Below are positions 1 to 5,748 of a stretch of 8,260 nucleotides of DNA, piece by piece. Within the stretch, counting starts at the first letter, position 1, and every line of letters begins with the position of its first letter. A program made the position numbers and the translations under genes. Location: the NCBI GenBank assembly GCA_937900325.1, contig CALCEX010000026.1, positions 1-8,260 of the forward strand, read 5' to 3'. The notes under the pieces are model-generated. The model saw only the letters and a list, made by a program, of their open reading frames with translations. It searched no databases and was not told where the DNA came from. The DNA comes from an uncultured Clostridia bacterium (GTDB lineage Bacteria > Bacillota > Clostridia > Christensenellales > CAG-138).

Positions 1-797
1 GCTATATACGATTTGAAATCATAATTTGTGGTATCTTTTTGTACTCCTTCTAAAACAGTGTAATATATCCAGTCTTTATAAATTATAAAATGCCTGCCAC
101 CATAATAATAATAATAGAGTTTTCTTAAATGGTGACTATCTGGCAGCCTGTTTCTCGCCAGCAAGGTCAATTCTTCCCCATCAGTCCGCATTCTCCAGAT
201 CGAGCCATTTTCACTTGCCCAATATAACCAGTCACCAATTACACACAAGTCAAGGCAACCAGGATAGCCTATTATTCCTTCGAGATCGGGAAAATTTTCG
301 GCGATCTGCATTTCGAATTCTTCTTCTGTCAACAAGCAGATTTGGTCGCCTTCGCCGCCGTCTATGGGCATTTTATATATATTTCTTGTTGGAGCATAGT
401 AATATACCCAATCTCCCTGAGCGACAAATCTGAAATCATCATAGGTCGCCTGACCAACAAGTCCGCCATATGCATTGGTTGTATTTTCCTCGCCCTTCAC
501 ATAATCATGTTCAAATAAAGAATCATTCCGTTCAATGTCATTAGTCGGGCCTTCACTGTTAAATACATTGGCAGTTTCAGGGGAGTCCACCATCTTTGTC
601 ATGCATATGATCCCTATAATTACAAGTATCGGTATTGCTATTAGCCACTGCTTCTTTGCAGCTTCATTATTAATCCGATTTTCATCTTTGCTCGGCAGTT
701 TTTTGCTAAATAAATCGTGGGGCTCTACCTTTTTTCCACAATTACCGCAATACAAATCATTAGATCCCAGCTTTTTTCCGCAATTATCGCAATACAT
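1..797 (-). CDS. Zinc-ribbon, single-pass membrane protein with DUF5050/YWTD-like repeats (partial, C-terminus off the left edge)
   Basis: I read this frame from the reverse strand; 265 residues are present and no stop is reached before base 1. The N-terminus is a double CxxC zinc ribbon (Cys3, Cys6, Cys17, Cys20; MYCDNCGKK and LYCGNCGKK). A basic linker and one hydrophobic segment follow (about residues 51-67, LIAIPILVIIGIICM). The remainder, probably extracytoplasmic, has repeats of the form GDW-(V/L)-Y ... I-(Y/W)-(K/R)-M ... DG near residues 128-148 and 188-208, and a third starts at 241 (KDWIYY). This spacing resembles DUF5050/YWTD beta-propeller blades. Such zinc-ribbon plus TM plus propeller proteins are common in Clostridia, and no biochemical role is established. 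The ATG at 797 is chosen because the first zinc knuckle begins right there; the upstream AAGGGA is about 11 bases away, a weak site. The gene lies 89 bp after the TPR/MORN gene with no terminator between, so co-transcription is likely. It is more A+T-rich than its neighbours. Confidence 0.8.
   Translation of the reverse strand, partial: MYCDNCGKKLGSNDLYCGNCGKKVEPHDLFSKKLPSKDENRINNEAAKKQWLIAIPILVIIGIICMTKMVDSPETANVFNSEGPTNDIERNDSLFEHDYVKGEENTTNAYGGLVGQATYDDFRFVAQGDWVYYYAPTRNIYKMPIDGGEGDQICLLTEEEFEMQIAENFPDLEGIIGYPGCLDLCVIGDWLYWASENGSIWRMRTDGEELTLLARNRLPDSHHLRKLYYYYYGGRHFIIYKDWIYYTVLEGVQKDTTNYDFKSYI
102..116 (-). repeat. In-frame TAT trinucleotide repeat, five copies
   Basis: Five consecutive TAT codons on the minus strand encode a run of five tyrosines (LYYYYYGG, residues 228-232) in the zinc-ribbon protein. 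Slippage in whole units would lengthen or shorten the tyrosine run without breaking the frame. The tract is short, so it may simply reflect A+T-rich codon choice. Confidence 0.6.
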
Positions 798-886
798 TTT
801 CGCGTATATCCCTTCATTTTTTTTAATTCGTATACATAGGAATAAGAAAGCTCTCCTTTAGTAACTTATCCTTCGCATCACTTGCC

Positions 887-1999
887 TCACTGTTCCGCTG
901 CCGCGGCGTTGGGGTCCGTTACTTTAGTAGCTCCCCAAGGCATGACGCCCCACTTCGCGTCTAACTGGTATTCCTTCAGCGTCCAGCCGTCGCCGCCTTT
1001 ATGAACGCTGCATATGGCGTAATAATACTGCTTCGGCCCGTCCTTCGGCTCATAGGTCTTATCCAGAAGCTCCCGCACTCCCATATTGGAAACATAGGTT
1101 GCCGTGCATTCTCCCCAGGATACGGCCATCTCTCCGTTTTCATAGCCATCCGTATAGTTCCCGCTGCGCGTTACGGATAAGTCGCCCTCTTGCGGATATA
1201 TGAGATGGTTCTCGCCGTAGCCGTTGGGTTTGTCGTTTTCCCAGGCTCCTTCAAAATAGGTGTATGACATTTTACTATCCGGCTTACTGTCCGACGTTCC
1301 GTTTTTGGGCAGCCCTGTCTCCTCATCTAAGCGGATACCTTTTAGCCATACCCCGTGGCCGCTTCTAAGGCCGTTTTTGTATTCGCCGCAGTATATATAC
1401 TGTCCCCTGTCGTATATGCCGACTCCCTTGCCGTGCATCTGGCCCGCCGCGTTATAGGGGCCGAAGTAAAGCACATTATTTTCGCTCATGCTCATGAAAT
1501 AATCCTGAACCGACTTGTTATCGAAGAAGCTCACAGCCATATCGTAGTCGCCCTCGGCGGAATAGCTGAGCACCAGCAGTATCGCCACCTCCGGCGCCAT
1601 ATCGTTGCCTGTTTTTTCCGACTTTACCGTATCCCTCGCCTTCTGATACTCGCCCGCGTCAAGATATGAATAGCCCAGCTCATACATCGCCCGCTTATCG
1701 TCTGTGGAAAGCTTCGCGGTTTTCTCGAGTATGCTTATGGCGTCCGTCGTCCTGCCTGTTGATCTGTACGCATGGCCCAGGCCGTACCCAGCCTCGTAAT
1801 TATTGGGCTCTATCTCTATAACCGTCTCATACAGCAATATGGCCTCCTCATAATTGCCCGCATTGCTGAGCTCGAGCGCCTGGGCGAGCATCTCCTCCAC
1901 CGTCGGCTGCTTTTCGCCCTGTCCCATGGCTGACATCATCGCGCTGCATCCGCTCATGAGCATCGCCGTTATTACTACTGCTATCAATATCCTTCGCAT
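887..1999 (-). CDS. TPR- and MORN-repeat lipoprotein
   Basis: This 370-residue protein is predicted to be lipid-anchored on the outer face of the cytoplasmic membrane. A short basic start and hydrophobic stretch lead to the lipobox LMSGC, with the modified cysteine at residue 18. Residues 35-165 hold about four TPR units, the clearest at 35-68 (NAGNYEEAILLYETVIEIEPNN) in its core pattern, then 69-102, 103-128 and 137-165. From 178 on there are MORN-like units: FGPYNAAGQMHGKGVGIY, YCGEYKNGLRSGHGVWL, FEGAWENDKPNGYGENHL and a degenerate one near 280-295. A 75-residue C-terminal tail rich in Tyr and Trp is unassigned. TPRs usually bind proteins, while MORN repeats form beta-hairpin stacks; no enzymatic residues are visible, so a scaffold role is inference. 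AAGGGG at 2007-2012, 7 bases before the ATG, supports the start. It probably leads an operon with the zinc-ribbon gene. Confidence 0.88.
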   Translation of the reverse strand: MRRILIAVVITAMLMSGCSAMMSAMGQGEKQPTVEEMLAQALELSNAGNYEEAILLYETVIEIEPNNYEAGYGLGHAYRSTGRTTDAISILEKTAKLSTDDKRAMYELGYSYLDAGEYQKARDTVKSEKTGNDMAPEVAILLVLSYSAEGDYDMAVSFFDNKSVQDYFMSMSENNVLYFGPYNAAGQMHGKGVGIYDRGQYIYCGEYKNGLRSGHGVWLKGIRLDEETGLPKNGTSDSKPDSKMSYTYFEGAWENDKPNGYGENHLIYPQEGDLSVTRSGNYTDGYENGEMAVSWGECTATYVSNMGVRELLDKTYEPKDGPKQYYYAICSVHKGGDGWTLKEYQLDAKWGVMPWGATKVTDPNAAAAEQ

Positions 2000-2081
2000 T
2001 TCTATTCCCCTTGTAAGCCTTTATTTTTTTAACCTCCGAGTGGACATAAAATTCCCGATAACCTCTCAGAAGCTGACTTTT

Positions 2082-2116
2082 CCATTCTAAACCATTCTTA
2101 TCTCATTTTCTCATTT
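2082..2116. repeat. Two adjacent short direct repeats
   Basis: CCATTCT occurs at 2082-2088 and again at 2092-2098, exactly one helical turn apart. It is followed by a perfect 8-bp tandem duplication of TCTCATTT at 2101-2108 and 2109-2116. They lie in the leader or promoter zone of the lipoprotein gene. They could be a protein-binding array or chance in A+T-rich DNA. Confidence 0.5.
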
Positions 2117-2145
2117 CCGTAATAACCGGTCGATTTAGTGTAATA

Positions 2146-2181
2146 ATTGACATAAAGTTCAGTCTTGACTTTTTTATCAAT
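2146..2181. promoter_or_regulatory. 36-bp imperfect dyad, candidate operator
   Basis: The two halves (ATTGACATAAAGTTCAGT and TCTTGACTTTTTTATCAAT, centre near 2163/2164) are complementary at 13 of 18 positions, with ATTGA/TCAAT at the outer ends. The left half contains AAAGTTCAG (2154-2162), which fits the half-site pattern known for AgrA-like LytTR regulators. I do not see a second good half-site at the usual 21-22 bp spacing. A site for the downstream regulator is therefore only a suggestion. Confidence 0.35.
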
Positions 2182-2235
2182 GTGTGTTTTTCCATGTTGC
2201 ATCTTATAAGCAGGCGCGCTTAGGCGTTGTTTTGT

Positions 2236-2264
2236 TTGACATCCGTATGCTTGTGTGTTATTTT
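2236..2264 (+). promoter_or_regulatory. Sigma-A-type promoter of the kinase operon
   Basis: A perfect -35 box TTGACA (2236-2241) is followed by a 17-bp spacer and TATTTT (2259-2264). Transcription would start near 2271, leaving a leader of about 45 bases before the kinase ATG. It is the best promoter-like pair upstream of the kinase gene. Confidence 0.65.
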
Positions 2265-2314
2265 TTTAATCGATCTTTGTTGAATTATCTCGTTTTTACA
2301 GGAGTACGCGCTGC

Positions 2315-3613
2315 ATGAACATGAACCCGTCTATCGCATATGCTTCCAACTGTATACTCGGTATCATAATGACAATATTCTGTATGCTGACCCTGAAAAT
2401 GCGGTGGGGGCGCGCGGTCACGTTCATCGGCGCTTACGCAGTTGTACTTTTCAGCTTCTTCGGCCTGCTCCTGCTGCCTGATCAAAACATAGCGGCAAAG
2501 CAGATAGTCGGTTTTTTAATAGATCTCATCGGATTCAGAATATTCTTCACGGATAGAATGCCGAGGCTGGCCGTATGCACCTTCACCATATTCATGAATG
2601 AATGGATATGCGAGTTCATCATCTTTTCATTTTTCTCAAATGTATATCCCCAGACCACTCAGGGGATGTTCTCTGTGCCTCCGCTGACCCAGATCAATAT
2701 GTATGCAATATATATTTGCATTTACGCCTTCCTCATGTGGATATTCTCGCTGCTGCTCAACCGCATACTCAGAAGCTTTTCCTGGCAGGATATCCTTTCA
2801 TATATCTTTTTCCCTTTTATGCAGCTCGCCATGGTGACATGGGGTTCTCTGCCAAACTTTTACAATCATACTGAGGCAGTGCGGCTCTGTATAATACTTT
2901 TCTGCATAATTTCAGACGTGGGGCTGTACTATTCCATGCGGGGCATAACCCAGCGGGCGGAGCTCAGGGCCTCCAACGCCCTGCTGTCTAAGCAGGTAGA
3001 TGCGGAAAAGGAGCATTATGCAGCCCTTACTGAGCAATATGAAGCAATGCGCCGTATGCGGCACGATATAGCAAACCATCTTTATACCATACAGGCGCTG
3101 CTGGACAACGGCGACACAAAGCAGGCGGCGGAATACGCCAGGGAAATACTGCCCCGGCACACCTTTCACTCAAGCCTGGGCAGCTGTGAAAATCCCGTAG
3201 TGGACGCTTTCCTTTATTCCCGCATAAGCAAGCTGAAGGCCGCCGGAATAAGCGTGGAGGCAGACGTGCGGCTGCCCGCCGAGACGGGCGTATCCAATGC
3301 GGACATGATAATCGCCTTAGGCAATATGCTGGATAACGCGGAAGACGCATGCCGCGCCCTGCCCGACGGCCAGCGCTATATACGCATACAGGCCGTCGCC
3401 AGAAATGGCTGCTGCACGCTGCGCATGGAGAACTCCGCCCCAGAGCGGGCGGTCTCAAAAAGGGAGCGCATACCCGGCCTGAACCGCGGCGTAGGCCTGA
3501 GCATACTGGAGCGGCTTGCGGAGCAATACCGGGGAACCTTTACCTATGGGCTGGAAAATAACCGTTTTTGCGCTGTGCTGACCATGCAGGCAAGCGAGGT
3601 AAGAAATGCTTAG
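2315..3613 (+). CDS. HPK10/AgrC-type sensor histidine kinase
   Basis: This is a 432-residue membrane sensor kinase. The first 206 residues form six or seven hydrophobic segments (about 11-28, 36-54, 63-79, 84-108, 129-149, 158-176, 187-206), with no large external domain. A linker likely to be coiled-coil (212-246) leads to the H-box MRRMRHDIANHL, with the phosphoacceptor His250 and the HD..NH pattern typical of HPK10 kinases. The GHKL ATPase part follows: N-box ALGNMLDNAEDA (Asn337, Asn341) and G-box NRGVGLSI (Gly392, Gly394). Relatives with this layout sense peptides or other amphipathic ligands through the membrane part; the ligand here is unknown. The start at 2315 is favoured because AGGAG (2300-2304) lies 10 bases upstream, against 16 for the second ATG at 2321. 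The stop overlaps the start of the regulator gene, implying translational coupling. Confidence 0.92.
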   Translation: MNMNPSIAYASNCILGIIMTIFCMLTLKMRWGRAVTFIGAYAVVLFSFFGLLLLPDQNIAAKQIVGFLIDLIGFRIFFTDRMPRLAVCTFTIFMNEWICEFIIFSFFSNVYPQTTQGMFSVPPLTQINMYAIYICIYAFLMWIFSLLLNRILRSFSWQDILSYIFFPFMQLAMVTWGSLPNFYNHTEAVRLCIILFCIISDVGLYYSMRGITQRAELRASNALLSKQVDAEKEHYAALTEQYEAMRRMRHDIANHLYTIQALLDNGDTKQAAEYAREILPRHTFHSSLGSCENPVVDAFLYSRISKLKAAGISVEADVRLPAETGVSNADMIIALGNMLDNAEDACRALPDGQRYIRIQAVARNGCCTLRMENSAPERAVSKRERIPGLNRGVGLSILERLAEQYRGTFTYGLENNRFCAVLTMQASEVRNA

Positions 3614-4328
3614 TATAGCCGTATGTGACGATGAAGAGCTGCACCGCAAAAGGACGGTTGCGCTTATACGAAATATGCCGGGGTTTGAGAATTCCCTTAT
3701 ACGGGAATTCAGCAGGGCGGAAAACCTTCTGGACTCCATAAGCGAAGATTCTTATTTGCCGGACATAGCCGTGCTGGATATTTTGATGGACGAAATAGAC
3801 GGCATAGATCTCGCCGTGAAGCTGAACCGGCTGGTGCCGGAGTGTCAGATAATATTCCTCACGGGATATATTTCATACGCAACCCGCGCCTATGATGCGG
3901 AGCACGCATTTTATGTGCTAAAGGCCGAAACGGACAGCCGCCTCGGCGCCGCCCTGAACAAAGCGGCGGAAAAAAGGCGCGCCTCCTCATGCCAGCGGAT
4001 AATAATCAATACGGACGGCGCGTCCCTGCGGCTGCTTTGGGATCAGGTCCAGTATCTTGAGCGCGTGCTGCGGCGCACGAAAATAGTGACGGCGGACGGC
4101 GAGCTTTGGACGAGCTGCCCGCCATCCGACATAGTCTCCCAGCTCGACAGCCGGTGCTACTGTCAATGCCACAAGAGCTTTTATGTAAACACCGCCTGCC
4201 TCGCGGCGATGCTGCCCACTGAATTCATACTGCAAAGCGGCCTTCGCGTCCCGATAAGCCGCAGCTATAAAAAGGCAGCCAGGGAAAGCTTTCTGTTCAG
4301 TTCCGGTGTGATATTAGGTAAAATATAG
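3606..4328 (+). CDS. LytTR-family response regulator
   Basis: This 240-residue cytoplasmic transcription factor is the expected partner of the overlapping kinase. The receiver domain (1-120) shows the acidic pair Asp8/Asp9, the phosphoacceptor Asp58 (AVLDILM), Thr86 (FLTGY) and Lys106. The proline that normally follows this lysine is replaced by alanine (VLKAE). Residues 130-230 form a LytTR DNA-binding domain, recognisable by QYLERVLRRTKIVT, CHKSFYVNT and VPISRSYKK. LytTR regulators bind paired direct repeats upstream of promoters, and the operon's own dyad region is a plausible but untested target. The ATG overlaps the kinase stop by 8 bp and has GAGG at 3596-3599, 6 bases upstream, inside the kinase gene. 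The ADP-ribosylglycohydrolase gene follows almost at once. Confidence 0.93.
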   Translation: MLSIAVCDDEELHRKRTVALIRNMPGFENSLIREFSRAENLLDSISEDSYLPDIAVLDILMDEIDGIDLAVKLNRLVPECQIIFLTGYISYATRAYDAEHAFYVLKAETDSRLGAALNKAAEKRRASSCQRIIINTDGASLRLLWDQVQYLERVLRRTKIVTADGELWTSCPPSDIVSQLDSRCYCQCHKSFYVNTACLAAMLPTEFILQSGLRVPISRSYKKAARESFLFSSGVILGKI

Positions 4329-4350
4329 AATAATGCAGGAGAGCAAAACA

Positions 4351-5133
4351 ATGATAGGTGCAATTGCAGGAGATATAATAGGTTCCATCTATGAATGGCA
4401 CAATATCAAAACAAAGTCTTTTCCGCTGTTTCAGCCGGAAAGTCGGTTTACCGATGATTCAGTCCTGACATGCGCGGTCGCAAGAGCCATACTGAACGGC
4501 GGCACCCATGAGGACTATCTCACCTCGATACGGGCGATAGGCCGTATGTACCCCGACTGCGGCTACGGCGGGCATTTTATCGACTGGCTGATGGGCGGTT
4601 CCACCGAGCCCTACAACAGCTGGGGCAACGGCTCCGCCATGCGCGTATCGCCTGTAATATGGGCATATGACTCGCTTGAGAAGGTTCTGTGGGCGGCGAA
4701 GGCCAGCGCAGAGGTGACCCATAACCACCCCGACGGAATAAAGGGGGCGCAGGCCATCGCGTCGGCGGGCTTCCTCGCCCGCACAGGATATGCCAAGAGC
4801 GAAATAAAGAATTATATAAGCTCGCAGTTCGGCTATGACCTCGACCGCACGCTTGATGAGATACGCCCTGTTTATGGCTTCGAAGTGAGCTGCCCCGGCA
4901 GCGTGCCGGAGGCCATCATCGCCTTCCTCGAAAGCACTGACTTTGAAAGCGCCATACGCGGCGCAATCTCAATAGGCGGCGACAGCGACACGATAGCCGC
5001 CATGACCGGCGCGTTGGCAGAGGCGGCATACGGCGTGCCCTACATAATCCGCCGCGAAGCGTTTAGCAGGCTACCCCTCATATTAAAAGGCATAGTCGAG
5101 GAATTCGAAAGCAGGTATCAGAGCCGGCCGTGA
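4351..5133 (+). CDS. ADP-ribosylglycohydrolase family protein (short form)
   Basis: Members of this DraG/ARH family use a two-metal site to remove ADP-ribose from proteins or small molecules. Family signatures are in order: MIGAIAGDIIGSIYEW at the N-terminus, FTDDSVLT (Thr34-Asp35-Asp36, metal ligands), WGNGSAMRVSP (91-101), EVTHNHPDGIKGAQA (121-135) and IGGDSDTIAAMTG (Asp211, Asp213, Thr214, metal ligands). All expected metal residues are present, so it should be active. At 260 residues it is shorter than DraG and matches the short bacterial branch, whose substrate is generally unknown. The start at 4351 is preferred over an in-frame ATG at 4333: AGGAG at 4337-4341 sits 9 bases before 4351 and would lie inside the longer version. 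The gene begins 22 bp after the regulator stop with no terminator, so it is very likely the third gene of the two-component operon. Confidence 0.93.
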   Translation: MIGAIAGDIIGSIYEWHNIKTKSFPLFQPESRFTDDSVLTCAVARAILNGGTHEDYLTSIRAIGRMYPDCGYGGHFIDWLMGGSTEPYNSWGNGSAMRVSPVIWAYDSLEKVLWAAKASAEVTHNHPDGIKGAQAIASAGFLARTGYAKSEIKNYISSQFGYDLDRTLDEIRPVYGFEVSCPGSVPEAIIAFLESTDFESAIRGAISIGGDSDTIAAMTGALAEAAYGVPYIIRREAFSRLPLILKGIVEEFESRYQSRP

Positions 5134-5253
5134 TCCGCATACGGTATACTTATCACGCTATATTTACCACGAAGGTATATGCATTTCGCATCCATGACGC
5201 TCCTCATCCAGGATCTGCACCAAAAACCGACGCCCTCAAAAACTTCAGATAGC

Positions 5254-5285
5254 AAAAAATCCCCCAGAAATTCTGGGGGATTTTT
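5254..5285. terminator. Bidirectional Rho-independent terminator
   Basis: The perfect arms TCCCCCAGAA (5260-5269) and TTCTGGGGGA (5271-5280) fold as a G+C-rich stem with a small A/T loop. They are flanked by A6 on the left and T5 on the right. Reading plus, it ends the kinase operon after a 3' leader of about 120 bases in which I see no gene. Reading minus, the A-run becomes the T-tract that ends the tRNA unit. Confidence 0.92.
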
Positions 5286-5287
5286 CC

Positions 5288-5364
5288 TGGTAGCGGCGAT
5301 GTGACTCGAACACATGACACTCCGGGTATGAACCGAATGCTCTAGCCAACTGAGCTACGCCGCC
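5288..5364 (-). tRNA. tRNA-Met (CAT), elongator
   Basis: The reverse strand folds into a full cloverleaf. The acceptor is GGCGGCG/CGCCGCT, the D-stem GCTC/GAGC, the anticodon stem TTCGG/CCGGA with loop TTCATAC (anticodon CAT), and the T-stem ATGTG/CACAT. CCA is encoded. The first pair is G1-U72, a wobble. It lacks the C1xA72 mismatch and the three G-C anticodon pairs of an initiator, so it is read as elongator Met. An isoleucine CAT tRNA with modified C34 is less likely but cannot be fully excluded by eye. Confidence 0.93.
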
Positions 5365-5376
5365 ATATCTGGTTTA

Positions 5377-5405
5377 CCTCCCGCATCCCTGATGGGATAC
5401 GGGGG
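5377..5405. other. Stem-loop in the tRNA spacer
   Basis: Between the two tRNAs, CCCGcATCCC (5380-5389) and GGGATaCGGG (5394-5403) pair around a TGAT loop with one internal mismatch. Two further outer pairs are possible. There is no T-tract on either strand, so it is unlikely to be a terminator and may guide processing of the tRNA precursor. Confidence 0.5.
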
Positions 5406-5409
5406 AAAA

Positions 5410-5485
<76 letters not shown>

Positions 5486-5501
5486 ACGTCACGCAAGGAT
5501 T

Positions 5502-5530
5502 ATAATAGCACAGACCCTGCGTTAAGTCAA
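5502..5530 (-). promoter_or_regulatory. Promoter of the tRNA-fMet/tRNA-Met unit
   Basis: On the minus strand, TTGACT (5525-5530) and TATTAT (5502-5507) are separated by exactly 17 bp. Transcription would begin near 5495, about ten bases before the mature initiator tRNA. This is a near-consensus arrangement as expected for a stable RNA gene. Confidence 0.82.
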
Positions 5531-5597
5531 GGGGCGCTTCCGAATTTTTTTGCCGCGGCTGCGATATACGCATATTGAACAGCGGAGAAGCGGCGCA

Positions 5598-5632
5598 GCC
5601 GTCTTAATTGTGCTTTCAATGACCTTGACGGC
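5598..5632. promoter_or_regulatory. Nested dyad upstream of the permease promoter
   Basis: GCCGTC (5598-5603) and GACGGC (5627-5632) form an inverted repeat. It encloses a smaller one, ATTG...CAAT, around TGCTTT. The right arm ends directly at the -35 box of the permease promoter. It could be an operator for a dimeric regulator; nothing identifies the protein. Confidence 0.35.
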
Positions 5633-5661
5633 TTGCCAACCATCTGTTCTTGCGATATAAT
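5633..5661 (+). promoter_or_regulatory. Promoter of the amino acid permease gene
   Basis: TTGCCA (5633-5638), a 17-bp spacer and a perfect TATAAT (5656-5661) form a strong sigma-A-type promoter. Transcription would start near 5668, giving a very A+T-rich leader of about 80 bases. In that leader, TTGCATT (5670-5676) can pair with AATGCGAA (5728-5735), right next to the AAGGGGA ribosome binding site. Confidence 0.72.
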
Positions 5662-5748
5662 ACTGTAAATTGCATTCTGCTGAACATATAAATAGATTGA
5701 ATATATAGTTATATATAAGTTTTATGTAATGCGAAAGGGGAAGATCAA

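Larger units (their letters stand above)
2000..2314. other. Divergent intergenic control region
   Basis: This 315-bp gap separates the minus-strand lipoprotein gene from the plus-strand kinase operon. It is A+T-rich. It holds the lipoprotein ribosome binding site (2007-2012), paired short repeats (2082-2116), a 36-bp imperfect dyad (2146-2181), a good plus-strand promoter (2236-2264) and the kinase ribosome binding site (AGGAG at 2300-2304). I could not find a convincing minus-strand promoter here, although one is expected. No open frame with a ribosome binding site is visible. Confidence 0.7.

Noticed and set aside
535..861. 108-residue plus-strand open frame
   Set aside because: It lies opposite the zinc-ribbon and TM-coding part of the minus-strand gene, whose CxxC pairs and propeller repeats are convincing.
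2180..2209. Nine-codon frame MCVFPCCIL upstream of the kinase, considered as a signalling peptide
   Set aside because: It has no ribosome binding site, lies upstream of the assigned promoter and is too short for a processed AgrD-like precursor.
3689..3710. Perfect 8-bp inverted repeat (GAATTCCC/GGGAATTC) with a 6-base loop inside the regulator gene
   Set aside because: A repeat of this size is expected about once by chance in a window of this length, and it lies in conserved-length coding sequence.
4333..4350. Earlier in-frame ATG for the ADP-ribosylglycohydrolase
   Set aside because: The AGGAG ribosome binding site lies between this ATG and the one at 4351, and the family N-terminus begins with MIGAIAGD.
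5134..5253. Possible small gene or mobile-element remnant between the glycohydrolase and the terminator
   Set aside because: No frame shows a recognisable fragment or ribosome binding site; it is best treated as a 3' untranslated region.
5118..5315. 65-residue minus-strand frame after the glycohydrolase
   Set aside because: It runs through the terminator and into the tRNA-Met gene; no protein features are visible.
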